A DNA stretch of 45,161 nt, taken from Intestinimonas massiliensis (ex Afouda et al. 2020) (GTDB lineage Bacteria > Bacillota > Clostridia > Oscillospirales > Oscillospiraceae). Shown piece by piece: positions 14,142 through 22,484 of this stretch (position 1 is its first letter; every line of letters starts with the position of its first letter). The notes beneath the pieces are model-generated. The model was given only the letters and a program-made list of their open reading frames with translations. It was not told the origin of the DNA and did no database searches. The position numbers and the translations under genes were made by a program. The DNA is taken from NCBI RefSeq assembly GCF_900626285.1, contig NZ_LR131147.1, forward strand, positions 1,811,529-1,856,689, in the 5' to 3' direction.

Positions 14142-15116
14142 ATGGGCACCACCCTCAGCACCCTCACGAATCTGGCAATTTACATCGCCCTTGTGGTCGT
14201 CGGGGCGTTCATCGGCTCCCGGAAAGGGGTCCGCAGCCGCCCCCTGGTGTGGGTGGGCAAGCTGCAGTTCGTGGCGCTGATGATCCTCATCGTCACCCTG
14301 GGCGTCAATCTGGGCGCCAATGACGAGGTCATCGCCTCCCTGGGGCAGATCGGCCTGGCCGCCCTGCTCATCACGGTGCTGGCCATGTTCGGCTCTCTCC
14401 TCTTCCTCACCCTGCTGCGGCGGTTCGTGCTCAGGCTGGACCATGTGGGTCTGCCCCGTGGGTCCGCTGAGGCCGAGGACCAGGGGGGACACACCGCCGG
14501 CAAGGCGGACAACTCCCTGACCAAGTGGATCGTCATCGCGGTGGTGCTGGGCATGCTGGCCGGCCGGTTCCTCCTCCCCCCCGCCGTCACCCAGCACTGC
14601 GGCACCGTCATCAACTTCGGACTCTACCTGCTGCTGTTCATGGTGGGCATGGACATGGGCAAGCAGGGCACCCTGATCAGCGATATCAAGACCGCCGGAT
14701 TCCAGGTGCTGCTGGTACCGGTGGTGGTGTGCGCCGGCACCCTGGTGTTTGCCGCCCTGGCGGGTCTGTTCCTGCCCATGGGGGTAAAGGACTCCATGGC
14801 CGCCGCAGCCGGCATGGGCTGGTACTCCCTGGCCCCCACCCTGCTGGCCCCCTACTCCCTGTCGGTGTCGGCGGTGGCCTTCCTGTCCAACGTGATGCGG
14901 GAGATCTTCTCCATTCTGGCCATCCCTCTGGTGGCCAAGTACATCGGCTATGTGGAGTGCGCCGCCCTGCCGGGAGCCGCCGCCATGGATACCGTCCTCC
15001 CCGTGGTGGTGGGCGCCACCCATGAGCGGATCACCATCTACTCCTTCACCTCCGGCGTGGTGCTTTCCCTGGCGGTGCCCATCCTGGTGCCTGCCATCGT
15101 GGCCCTGCCCTTCTGA
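14142..15116 (+). CDS. lysO: LysO-family (DUF340) exporter
   Basis: A 324-residue polytopic membrane protein with about eight hydrophobic segments in two halves joined by a charged linker (SAEAEDQGGHTAGKADN near residue 110). This is the split arrangement of LysO, which exports L-lysine in E. coli. Characteristic C-terminal stretches are FMVGMDMGKQ, AAGMGWYSLAPTLL, SNVMREIFS and the closing GATHERITIYSF. Start ATG 14142 follows AAAAGGACG; upstream frame has no coding support. It probably shares a transcript with the CYTH gene, which begins 15 bases downstream. The exact substrate is inferred from the family. Confidence 0.85.
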   Translation: MGTTLSTLTNLAIYIALVVVGAFIGSRKGVRSRPLVWVGKLQFVALMILIVTLGVNLGANDEVIASLGQIGLAALLITVLAMFGSLLFLTLLRRFVLRLDHVGLPRGSAEAEDQGGHTAGKADNSLTKWIVIAVVLGMLAGRFLLPPAVTQHCGTVINFGLYLLLFMVGMDMGKQGTLISDIKTAGFQVLLVPVVVCAGTLVFAALAGLFLPMGVKDSMAAAAGMGWYSLAPTLLAPYSLSVSAVAFLSNVMREIFSILAIPLVAKYIGYVECAALPGAAAMDTVLPVVVGATHERITIYSFTSGVVLSLAVPILVPAIVALPF

Positions 15117-15130
15117 AGGAGGTCTTTCCC

Positions 15131-15613
15131 ATGGAAATCGAACGCCGCTGGCTGGTAAGCGGCTGGCCGGAGCTGGAACCCGCCGCTGTGCTCTTGATGG
15201 ATCAGGGCTATTTTGCCACCCGCCCCGCCGTCCGGGTCCGCCGGGAGGCGGAAGCAGGCGGGCCCTGCCGATACATCGTTTGCTTCAAGGGCAAGGGCGG
15301 TCTGGTGCGGCAGGAGATCGAGCTGCCGGTGAGCGAAGAACAGTACCAGGCTCTGGCCGGGATGCTGAACGCCCCCATGATCCAGAAGGAGCAGCGCCGC
15401 TACCCTCTGCCCGGGGGGCTCACCCTGGAGGTCAATCAGGTGGACAAGGAGCTGGACACCGGCTTCTTCTACGCCGAGGTGGAATTTCCTGACGAGGCGT
15501 CCGCCCATATCTGGAAGCCCCCGGCGGAGCTGTCCGCCTATCTCAGCCGGGAGACCACCGGCCAGAGCGGCGAGAGCATGGCCGCCTACTGGGAACGCAC
15601 CCGGATTTCGTAG
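15131..15613 (+). CDS. CYTH-domain (triphosphate tunnel metalloenzyme) protein
   Basis: A 160-residue single-domain protein of the CYTH superfamily, which acts on triphosphorylated substrates in a beta tunnel. The N-terminal MEIERRWLV carries the ExExR/K signature at residues 2-6. Basic and acidic tunnel residues recur at VRVRRE, YIVCFKGKG, QEIELPV, LEVNQVD and YAEVEF. Activity could be inorganic triphosphatase, thiamine triphosphatase or adenylate cyclase; sequence does not decide. RBS AGGAGG is 6 bases before ATG. Its stop codon TAG is formed by the first bases of a hairpin repeat at 15611-15637. Confidence 0.85.
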   Translation: MEIERRWLVSGWPELEPAAVLLMDQGYFATRPAVRVRREAEAGGPCRYIVCFKGKGGLVRQEIELPVSEEQYQALAGMLNAPMIQKEQRRYPLPGGLTLEVNQVDKELDTGFFYAEVEFPDEASAHIWKPPAELSAYLSRETTGQSGESMAAYWERTRIS

Positions 15614-15637
15614 GGGCCGATGTCCTCATCGGCCCGC
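15611..15637 (+). repeat. Small hairpin repeat overlapping the CYTH stop codon
   Basis: TAGGGGCCGATG and CATCGGCCCG form a 9-bp stem around a TCCT loop, beginning with the stop codon itself and lacking a T-run. The TAGGGGC...GCCCG layout resembles intergenic hairpin repeats I recall from low-GC and mid-GC Firmicutes genomes. Copy number was not tested. Confidence 0.55.
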
Positions 15638-15646
15638 CCGCTGACA

Positions 15647-15684
15647 AAAAAATGCCCGCTGTCCTCGGACAGCGGGCATTTTTT
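15647..15684. terminator. Bidirectional terminator between CYTH and typA
   Basis: A 17-bp stem, A-run plus TGCCCGCTGTC with its complement and a T-run, around a CTCG loop. It ends just before the typA stop and serves both converging genes. Confidence 0.9.
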
Positions 15685-15687
15685 CTA

Positions 15688-17514
15688 TCAACCTTTTTTC
15701 TTGGACGCCTCGCGCATACGGGCGGCGTGGTCCAGCAGCCGCTTGCGCAGCCGCAGGGACTTGGGGGTGACCTCCAGCAGCTCGTCGTCGGCCAGGAACT
15801 CCAGGCACTGCTCCAGGGACATCTGACGGGGCGGGGTCAGCCGCAGGGCGTCGTCGGAGCCGGCGGCACGCATGTTGGTCAGCTGCTTCTTCTTGCAGAC
15901 GTTGACCGAGATGTCCTCCTGCTTGGGCGTCTCGCCCACCACCATGCCGGCGTACACAGGCACACCGGGGCCGATGAACAGCACACCCCGCTCCTGGGCG
16001 TTGTACAGGCCGTAGGTCACGCTCTCGCCGGTCTCAAAGGACACCAGGGAGCCGGAGTTGCGGCGCTGGATCTCGCCCTTCATGGGGGCGTAGCACTCAA
16101 AGACGGAAGCCATGATGCCCTCGCCCTTGGTGTCGGTCAAAAACTCGTTGCGGTAGCCGAACAGGCCCCGGGAGGGCACCAGGAACTCCAGCTTCATCCG
16201 CTCGCCCACGGGGGTCATCTCCAGCAGGTCGCCCTTGCGGGAGCCGATCTTCTCAATGACGGAACCCACGCTGTCGGCAGGCACGTCCACCACCAGGCGC
16301 TCGATCGGCTCACACTTCTTGCCGTCGATCTCCTGATAGAGCACACGGGGCGGGGAGACCTGGAACTCATAGCCTTCCCGGCGCATGGTCTCGATCAGGA
16401 TGGACAGGGACATCTCGCCGCGGCCGGCCACGTTGAAGGCGTCGGTGGAGTCGGTCTCGGTGACCCGCAGGGACACGTCCTTCAGGGTCTCCCGGAACAG
16501 CCGGTCCCGGATCTGCCGGGAGGTGACGAACTTGCCCTCCTTGCCGGCGAAGGGGGAATCGTTCACCGAGAAGGTCATCTCGATGGTGGGGGCGGAGATC
16601 TTCACGAACTCGATGGGCTCCACCGCTTCGGGCGCGCAGATGGTATCGCCGATGGTGATGTCGCCGATGCCGCTCATGGCGATGATGTTGCCGGCGGTGG
16701 CCTCGGTCACGGGCACCTTGCCCAGGCCGTCAAACTGATAGAGGGCGGTAGCCTTGGCCTTCCGGGGTTCAGCATCGGGATCGTGGTAGTTGCACACCGC
16801 GATCTCCTGGTTCTGCTTGATGACGCCCCGCTCGATCCGGCCGATGGCGATGCGGCCCACAAACTCGTTGTAGTCGATGGAGGAGACCAGCATCTGGAAG
16901 GGCTGGTCCACGTCCGCCTCGGGGGCGGGGATATAGTTCAGGATGGTCTCGAACAGAGGCACCAGGTCGGTGCCGGGCACGTCGGGGGAGTAGGACGCGG
17001 TGCCCTGACGGCCGGAGCAGAACAGGGTGGGAGATTCAAACTGCTCCTCGGTGGCGTTCAGGTCCAGCAGCAGCTCCAGCACCTCGTCCATGACCTCGTG
17101 GATGCGCTGGTCGGGGCGGTCGATCTTGTTGACCACCACGATGACCTTGTGGCCCAGCTCCAGGGCCTTGGACAGCACAAACCGGGTCTGGGGCATGGGG
17201 CCCTCGGCGGCGTCCACCAGCAGGATGACGCCGTTGACCATCTTCAGAATGCGCTCCACCTCTCCGCCGAAATCGGCGTGGCCCGGGGTGTCCACGATGT
17301 TGATCTTGACGCCTTTGTAGTGGACAGCGGTGTTTTTGGCCAGGATGGTGATGCCCCGCTCCCGCTCCAGGTCGTTGGAGTCCATGACACGGTCCACCGT
17401 GGCCTGGTTCTCCCGGTAAATGCCGCCCTGCTTGAGCATCTCGTCCACCAGGGTGGTCTTGCCGTGGTCGACGTGGGCGATAATGGCTACGTTACGCAAT
17501 GTTTGATCCTGCAA
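15688..17514 (-). CDS. typA: Ribosome-associated GTPase TypA/BipA
   Basis: A translational GTPase related to EF-G, involved in 50S assembly and stress adaptation. G motifs: AHVDHGKTTL (G1), DTPGHADFG (G3), NKIDR (G4). Domains II, III and V and the TypA-specific C-terminal domain follow (VVGETPKQEDISVNVCKKKQ). There is no ATG near the expected start. TTG at 17514, preceded by GAGGTG, gives the usual short leader before LRNVAIIAHVDHGK and 608 residues; TTG at 17529 or 17499 are alternatives. A TTGCAT-17-TATAAT promoter (17598-17570) lies upstream. Confidence 0.96.
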   Translation of the reverse strand: MQDQTLRNVAIIAHVDHGKTTLVDEMLKQGGIYRENQATVDRVMDSNDLERERGITILAKNTAVHYKGVKINIVDTPGHADFGGEVERILKMVNGVILLVDAAEGPMPQTRFVLSKALELGHKVIVVVNKIDRPDQRIHEVMDEVLELLLDLNATEEQFESPTLFCSGRQGTASYSPDVPGTDLVPLFETILNYIPAPEADVDQPFQMLVSSIDYNEFVGRIAIGRIERGVIKQNQEIAVCNYHDPDAEPRKAKATALYQFDGLGKVPVTEATAGNIIAMSGIGDITIGDTICAPEAVEPIEFVKISAPTIEMTFSVNDSPFAGKEGKFVTSRQIRDRLFRETLKDVSLRVTETDSTDAFNVAGRGEMSLSILIETMRREGYEFQVSPPRVLYQEIDGKKCEPIERLVVDVPADSVGSVIEKIGSRKGDLLEMTPVGERMKLEFLVPSRGLFGYRNEFLTDTKGEGIMASVFECYAPMKGEIQRRNSGSLVSFETGESVTYGLYNAQERGVLFIGPGVPVYAGMVVGETPKQEDISVNVCKKKQLTNMRAAGSDDALRLTPPRQMSLEQCLEFLADDELLEVTPKSLRLRKRLLDHAARMREASKKKG

Positions 17515-17569
17515 GATGGTACACCTCAAATCCGATTATCATACAGTATTCCAATAAGCTCGACCATTT

Positions 17570-17598
17570 ATTATACCGTATGATGTTGCTCCATGCAA
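17570..17598 (-). promoter_or_regulatory. typA promoter
   Basis: On the minus strand TTGCAT (17598-17593), a 17-base spacer and consensus TATAAT (17575-17570) lie about 56 bases upstream of the typA TTG start. Confidence 0.8.
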
Positions 17599-17650
17599 CT
17601 GCTTTCCGCAAAAAATCCGCCGAAATCCGTTCCATTTCTCACCACTGCCG

Positions 17651-17679
17651 TTGACAGAAGTGGAAAGTTGGGTTACAAT
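17651..17679 (+). promoter_or_regulatory. tRNA-Arg promoter
   Basis: TTGACA (17651-17656), a 17-base spacer and TACAAT (17674-17679) give a consensus promoter 37 bases upstream of the tRNA gene. Confidence 0.85.
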
Positions 17680-17715
17680 GATTCGGTGTCGGGCAGGTCA
17701 GCCGCCACATTACAC

Positions 17716-17792
17716 GCGCCTGTAGCTCAGCAGGATAGAGCGACCGCCTCCTAAGCGGTAGGTCGGAGGTTCGAATCCCCTCAGGCGTGCCA
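17716..17792 (+). tRNA. tRNA-Arg (anticodon CCU), CCA encoded
   Basis: A 77-base cloverleaf: acceptor GCGCCTG/CAGGCGT (first pair G-U), D arm GCTC/GAGC, anticodon stem ACCGC/GCGGT with loop CTCCTAA (anticodon CCT), T loop TTCGAAT, discriminator G and encoded CCA. It reads AGG arginine codons. The T stem GGAGG/CCCCT holds an A-C mismatch (17767 against 17779) and a closing G-U, unusual but with the rest intact. It has its own promoter and a strong terminator, so it is a single-gene transcription unit. Confidence 0.95.
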
Positions 17793-17830
17793 GCGCGGCG
17801 CAAGCGATTTCGCTTGCGCCGCGCTTTTTT
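17793..17830 (+). terminator. tRNA-Arg terminator
   Basis: A perfect 14-bp stem GCGCGGCGCAAGCG / CGCTTGCGCCGCGC with loop ATTT and six Ts begins directly after the CCA end. Confidence 0.93.
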
Positions 17831-17883
17831 CAATCATTCAGGAAAAATGGCCGGACGGGCCGCCCCGGCGGCCGCTGCGAGAA

Positions 17884-18630
17884 TCACCGTTTATCTCCGG
17901 TCACCCGGTCTGCCGCGGCACGGACCGCATCGGCATCGGTGACGGGGTACTGCTCCTCCGGGGGACAGGTACCGCCGGAAAAGCTCACTGCCGGGTTATG
18001 GGTGGCGGATATGTCCACTCCCCAGGTTTTAAAAGAACCGTGAATCTGATCGCAGCCGGTTTCCGCCAGCAGCCCGGCGGCGTTGTCCGGATTGATCCCG
18101 CAGCCGGGCAGGATCTGGATGCGGCCGGCGGCGTATTCTCTCATGGCCCGGATGGTGGCCGCACCCGCGGGGGCGGAGGCCGCCTGGCCGCTGGTGAGCA
18201 CCCGGGTGACACCCAGCTCCATCAGGGCATCCAGCGCCGCCCGCCAGTCCGGCGTCACGTCGATGGCCCGGCTGAACACGCTCTCTTTCTCCCCGATCAC
18301 TTCCAGCATGGCGGCGCACCGCTCCTGATCCACGGTTCCGTCCGGGTGGAGGAAGCCGAAGGCGATGCCGTCCGCCCCCGCCTCCAGCAGGGCACGGGCA
18401 TCGGCCAGCATGGTGTCAAACTCCGTCTGGGTGTAGCAGAAGCCCCCCTCCCGGGGCCGCACCATGGCCATGATGGGTACCTCCGCCCGACGGGCCAGCT
18501 CCATGGCCCCGATACTGGGGGTCAGGCCCCCCAGGAACAGGGCGGCGTTCAGCTCCACACGGTCCGCCCCGGCCTGAGCCGCCGTCCACACATCCCCCGC
18601 CGAGCCGCAGCACACCTCTAAAATCATCAT
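17884..18630 (-). CDS. cutC: CutC-family protein
   Basis: A TIM-barrel protein of 248 residues, matching the usual length. Diagnostic segments are LEVCCGSAGDV at the N terminus, GADRVELNAALFLGGLTPS, MVRPREGGFCYT, GADGIAFGFLHPDG, ALDALMELGVTRVLTSG and LPGCGINPDNA. The family was named for copper homeostasis in E. coli, but its biochemical role remains unsettled. The start is one of two adjacent ATGs (18630 or 18627) after AAGG; a GTG at 18636 is too close to the RBS. It is divergent from the transglutaminase-like gene, with a long palindrome between. Confidence 0.92.
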   Translation of the reverse strand: MMILEVCCGSAGDVWTAAQAGADRVELNAALFLGGLTPSIGAMELARRAEVPIMAMVRPREGGFCYTQTEFDTMLADARALLEAGADGIAFGFLHPDGTVDQERCAAMLEVIGEKESVFSRAIDVTPDWRAALDALMELGVTRVLTSGQAASAPAGAATIRAMREYAAGRIQILPGCGINPDNAAGLLAETGCDQIHGSFKTWGVDISATHNPAVSFSGGTCPPEEQYPVTDADAVRAAADRVTGDKR

Positions 18631-18648
18631 TCCCACCTTCTTTTCTAT

Positions 18649-18692
18649 TTGGGGCTATGATAGCACAAAAAATTATGCTATCATAGCCCCAA
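18649..18692. promoter_or_regulatory. Large palindrome in the cutC/transglutaminase divergent promoter region
   Basis: A perfect 17-bp inverted repeat (arms 18649-18665 and 18676-18692; core GGGGCTATGATAGCA / TGCTATCATAGCCCC) surrounds a 10-base AT-rich centre. It lies about 19 bases from both start codons and holds -10-like hexamers (TATGAT, TATCAT) on both strands. It lacks a T-run, so an operator or symmetric promoter is likelier than a terminator. No known regulator site is recognised. Confidence 0.7.
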
Positions 18693-18710
18693 TCAAAAGG
18701 AGTGGATCCC

Positions 18711-20885
18711 ATGGAAGAAGAACTGCGCTTTCTCGAAACCGCCCTGCCGGAGGATTGGGCGGCCTATCCCCGGCCCCTGTTTGAGGCCTTCGCCGCCCAC
18801 GCCAGGATGCTGCGGGACACCGCCCCCTGGTGTACCTCTCTGAGCCGAGAGGCCTATGAGCAGTATGTACTCTGTCCCCGGGTGAACGACGAGGACCTGT
18901 CGGAGCACCGGGGGCTGTTTTACGGTCAGCTGTGGGACCGGATAAAGGACCTGGACCAGGAGGAGGCCGTCCTGGAAGTCAACCGCTGGTGCCACGAGCA
19001 GGCCAGCTACCAGGCCCAGGACGACCGCACTGCCTCTCCCCTGACGGTGTACCGCTGCGGCAGCGGCCGGTGCGGGGAGGAATCCGCCTTCCTGGTGGCC
19101 GCCCTGCGCTCCGTGGGCCTGCCCGCCCGGCAGGTGTACGCCCCCCGGTGGTCCCACTGCGACGACAACCACGCCTGGGTGGAGGCGCTGTGCCACGGAA
19201 AGTGGCAGTTCCTGGGTGCCTGTGAGCCGGAGCCGGTGCTGGACCGGGGCTGGTTCAACACTGCCGCCTCCAGGGCCATGCTGGTCCACAGCCGCACCTT
19301 CGGCCCGGTGACCGACACCGCCCTTCACGGGGCCCCCCTGGGCCGGGAGGGCCAGGCTCTGTACCATAACCAGACCGCCCGCTACGCCCGCACAAAGGCA
19401 TACACCTTCCGGGCCGGGCCGGGAGAGGTCATCACCCTGGAGGTGCTCAACGAGGCCCGGTTCTGTCCCATCGCCCACCTCACCGCCAAAGCGGACGGCA
19501 CCGTACAGGCGGAGCTGGGGATCGGTGACCTCCACCTGTCCGCCGGGGAGCGGGAGGCCTTCTGTCACGGTGAGACCGAGGACGGGGCGGAATTGGCCCC
19601 TCCCCTGCCCTGTCCGGACTGGATTCCCTTCGACTTCCACGCCCCCCGCGGCTTCCCCGTCAATCCCGCCCCGCTGGACGAGGGGCAGCGGAAGACCCGC
19701 TCGGAGGTACTGGCGGCGGGCACCGCCAAACGTGCGGTGCGCATGGCGGGATACTGCGACCGGAAAAAGCTGAAGGCCCATCCGGAGCAGCGGGAGCTGC
19801 TGCTGAAGGCCCGGGGCAATTTTGAGGAGATCTATACCTTTCTGAACAGGGACGGCGACCCCCTGCGGACCGCCCTGGTGGAGAGCCTGTCCGACAAGGA
19901 CCTGCGGGACGCCACCGCCGCCCTGCTGGAGTTTCATCTGGAGCGGGCCCGGCCCTGGGCGGACAAGTACCCGGCGGAAATCTTCCGGCGCTTTATTCTC
20001 TGCCCCCGGGTGGCCTTTGAGCGGCTCACCGACTGGTCCGCCCCCCAGCCCGGAGCGGTGGGGGAGGTCATTGCCCTGCGGAAGGCGGGCGTCCCCGCCT
20101 GGCTGCGGCCCCTGGACGGGGCAGTGATGGTGTGGCGGAACGGGAAAGTTGTCCCCCAAGCCCCCGAGAAATGTGGAAAAGTAACCTTCCGCAAAGTGGC
20201 GGAGGACCGGTTTCTCTACCGGCAGAACTGGTCGCTGGACTTCTGGACGGGTACAGAGTGGAAACCGCTGAAGCTGACCGACCGGGGGTGGCACCGGAAC
20301 AGGCTGTCCGCCGCCCTGCCCGCCGGGCGCTACCGGGTACTCACCGCCCTGCGGCTCCCCGCCGGGGACCAACTGGCCAACCGGATGGAATTCTCCCTTG
20401 CTCCCGGTGAGGAGCGTGAGGTCTTTCTGGAGCTGCGGGAGTGCTCCCTCAGCGACCTCATCACCCCCCGGGACCTGCCCCTGGAGGAGCTCCGGCCCAA
20501 AAACGGAAAGCCCGCCCTGCTCCTCTGGCTGGAGGAGGGGGCGGAACCGACCGAACATATTCTCAATGAGCTGACCGCCGACCTGGCGGCCTTCCGGGGT
20601 CTGGAGGCGGAGGCCGTCTGCTACCTGCGCAGGCCGGGGGCGGAACAGCAGGCCACTCTGGCGGCGCTGCTGGCCGCCTGGCCGGAGCTGCGGGTGGAGT
20701 ACCCCGACTGGAACTACCAGGCAGAGGCGGTGGCCCGCCATCTGGGCCTGGACCCGGACAAGCCGCCCTTTGCGGTGGTGTGCGATCAGGCGGGCCGGGC
20801 GGTCTACGCCTGCTGCGGCTATCAGGTGGGTACCGCCCAGCTGCTGCGGCGCATTCTGGAGCGGCTCAGCGCTGGAACGCCTTGA
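18711..20885 (+). CDS. Transglutaminase-like domain protein
   Basis: A 724-residue cytoplasmic protein (no signal peptide or membrane helix). The transglutaminase-like fold occupies about residues 60-190: catalytic Cys121 in GSGRCGEES, His154 in DDNHAWVE, and an acidic residue near 172 (CEPEP) in place of the usual Asp. The C-terminal 500 residues are not assigned; the last 120 alternate hydrophobic strands and may be a thioredoxin-like fold. Such proteins may be proteases or peptide-bond-modifying enzymes; substrate unknown. AAAAGGAG precedes ATG 18711 by 8 bases. Its 3' end overlaps the convergent nitroreductase by 20 bases. Confidence 0.8.
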   Translation: MEEELRFLETALPEDWAAYPRPLFEAFAAHARMLRDTAPWCTSLSREAYEQYVLCPRVNDEDLSEHRGLFYGQLWDRIKDLDQEEAVLEVNRWCHEQASYQAQDDRTASPLTVYRCGSGRCGEESAFLVAALRSVGLPARQVYAPRWSHCDDNHAWVEALCHGKWQFLGACEPEPVLDRGWFNTAASRAMLVHSRTFGPVTDTALHGAPLGREGQALYHNQTARYARTKAYTFRAGPGEVITLEVLNEARFCPIAHLTAKADGTVQAELGIGDLHLSAGEREAFCHGETEDGAELAPPLPCPDWIPFDFHAPRGFPVNPAPLDEGQRKTRSEVLAAGTAKRAVRMAGYCDRKKLKAHPEQRELLLKARGNFEEIYTFLNRDGDPLRTALVESLSDKDLRDATAALLEFHLERARPWADKYPAEIFRRFILCPRVAFERLTDWSAPQPGAVGEVIALRKAGVPAWLRPLDGAVMVWRNGKVVPQAPEKCGKVTFRKVAEDRFLYRQNWSLDFWTGTEWKPLKLTDRGWHRNRLSAALPAGRYRVLTALRLPAGDQLANRMEFSLAPGEEREVFLELRECSLSDLITPRDLPLEELRPKNGKPALLLWLEEGAEPTEHILNELTADLAAFRGLEAEAVCYLRRPGAEQQATLAALLAAWPELRVEYPDWNYQAEAVARHLGLDPDKPPFAVVCDQAGRAVYACCGYQVGTAQLLRRILERLSAGTP

Positions 20886-21594
20886 GATATTCCGCCGCCG
20901 AGCGGCTCATCTCCCGTGAAAAGTCCGAGTTGTACTTCCGGTCGCAGAAGGCCTTCAGCCAGTCTGCGTAGGGTCGCGGCCCGGCGTTGTCGGCCAGCAT
21001 GGCCTCCAGCTCGGCCCCGTCCATGCGCCGGTATGAATTTTCGTGGACGATATGCTCCATGGCCCGGCGGCGGGGCTTCTGCCGCTCCAGCTGCTGGTCG
21101 GTGGGCCAGCCGAACACCAGCATGGCGGCGGGCACCACGTACTCCGGCAGGTTCAGCAGCGCCCGGTGGGTCTCGCACTGCTCCAGGATGTCCCCGATGT
21201 AGCAGGAGCCGATGCCCAGGCTCCAGGCGGCGGTGACGGCGTTCTGGGCGGCGATGTTGGCGTCGCAGAAGGCCAGCAGCAGGTCCCCCACGGCGGGGTC
21301 CCGGGGCTGGCAGCCGCCGGCGGCAAAGGCGTCCTGCCACTTCTGGCAGTCGGCGCAGAAGATGAGCACCAGGGGAGCCTGAGCGATGAAGGGCTGGTGG
21401 TCGCAGGTCTCCGCCAGGGTATCCTTGACGGCCTGGTCGGTAATGTCTAAAATGGTGTAAAGCTGCTGGTTGCCGGCAGTGGGAGCGGCGCAGGCCGCCT
21501 CCAGAATGGCGGCCTTGTCCGCCGGAGCGATGGGCTTGTCCAGAAAGGCCCGCACCGATTTGCGGGCGTGGAGCTGGGCCAGGACCTCGTTCAT
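20866..21594 (-). CDS. Nitroreductase-family flavoprotein, long form
   Basis: An FMN-binding NAD(P)H oxidoreductase of the NfsA/FRP-like branch, 242 residues. The N-terminal HARKSVRAFLDKPI carries the Arg pair that contacts FMN phosphate. APTAGNQQLY, LLAFCDANIAAQNA, and SLGIGSCYIGDI are family landmarks, and the C-terminal KPRRRAMEHIVHENSY belongs to the longer subgroup. The physiological substrate is unknown. The start ATG is 29 bases from the divergent pseudouridine synthase gene. The last 20 bases overlap the transglutaminase-like gene tail-to-tail. It is one of three nitroreductases here. Confidence 0.9.
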   Translation of the reverse strand: MNEVLAQLHARKSVRAFLDKPIAPADKAAILEAACAAPTAGNQQLYTILDITDQAVKDTLAETCDHQPFIAQAPLVLIFCADCQKWQDAFAAGGCQPRDPAVGDLLLAFCDANIAAQNAVTAAWSLGIGSCYIGDILEQCETHRALLNLPEYVVPAAMLVFGWPTDQQLERQKPRRRAMEHIVHENSYRRMDGAELEAMLADNAGPRPYADWLKAFCDRKYNSDFSREMSRSAAEYLKAFQR

Positions 21595-21623
21595 CTGTCA
21601 TTCTCCTCTCAGGATGTGAAGTT

Positions 21624-22481
21624 ATGCAGGAAAAAACCTATTCCGTCACCCAGGCCGGGCCGCTGCTCCCCTTTCTTCTGGAGCAGGTCAGGGGCCAGAG
21701 CCGCAACAACATCAAGGGCCTGCTCACCCGGGGCCAGGTGCAGGTGGACGGAGTGACCGTCACCCGCCACGACCACCCGCTGGAGCCGGGCCAGACTGTC
21801 ACCATCCGCCCTCAGGGGAGTAAGGCTGCAAAGGCTCCCTTCCCCATCCTCTACGAGGACAGGCGGGTCCTGGTGATCGACAAGCCCGCCGGCCTGCTGA
21901 GCATGGCCAGCGACCTGGAGAAGGTGCGCACCGCCTACCGCATGGCCACCGACTACGTCCGCCGGACGGATCCCAGGGGCCGGGTGTTCATCGTCCACCG
22001 GCTGGACCGGGACACCTCCGGCGTGCTCCTCTTCGCCAAGGACGAGGGGACCAAGCGGGCCTACCAGGACAGCTGGGACACCCTGGTGCGCCGCCGGGGC
22101 TATCTGGCGGTGGTGGAGGGCCGTCCGCCCAAGGAGGCCGATACCATCCGCACCCTGCTGCGGGAAAATGCCGCCCACAAGGTGTACTCCGTCCGCTCCG
22201 GCGGGAAGGAAGCGGTAACCCATTATACCACCCTGAGCGCGGGAGCGGAATACACCCTGCTGGAGGTGGACATCGACACCGGCCGGAAGAACCAGATCCG
22301 GGCCCACCTCAGTGAGCTGGGCTGTCCGGTGGCCGGGGACCGGGACTACGGCGCGGCCACCGACCCGCTGGGCCGGCTGTGCCTCCACGCCCATGAGCTG
22401 GCTCTCACCGACCCCTTCACGGGAGAACAGCGGGTATTCCGCTCGGAGGCCCCCAAGGGCTTCCGGAGCCTGACCCGGTAG
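21624..22481 (+). CDS. RluA-family pseudouridine synthase
   Basis: A 285-residue RNA pseudouridine synthase. An S4-like N-terminal region (LLEQVRGQSRNNIKGLL) precedes the catalytic domain, with catalytic Asp128 in HRLDRDTSG. VLVIDKPAGLLS near 85, EVDIDTGRKNQIRAHL and CLHAHELALTDP complete the signature. The rRNA or tRNA position modified cannot be assigned; it is distinct from the RluD-like protein at 25411-26325. The gene is divergent from the nitroreductase and convergent with the lipoprotein gene, whose stop lies 4 bases away. Only weak terminator signals are seen between them. Confidence 0.92.
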   Translation: MQEKTYSVTQAGPLLPFLLEQVRGQSRNNIKGLLTRGQVQVDGVTVTRHDHPLEPGQTVTIRPQGSKAAKAPFPILYEDRRVLVIDKPAGLLSMASDLEKVRTAYRMATDYVRRTDPRGRVFIVHRLDRDTSGVLLFAKDEGTKRAYQDSWDTLVRRRGYLAVVEGRPPKEADTIRTLLRENAAHKVYSVRSGGKEAVTHYTTLSAGAEYTLLEVDIDTGRKNQIRAHLSELGCPVAGDRDYGAATDPLGRLCLHAHELALTDPFTGEQRVFRSEAPKGFRSLTR

Positions 22482-22484
22482 CCC

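Noticed and set aside
20866..20885. Frameshift at the transglutaminase/nitroreductase junction
   Set aside because: Both reading frames end naturally; the 20-bp tail-to-tail overlap is simply convergent genes.
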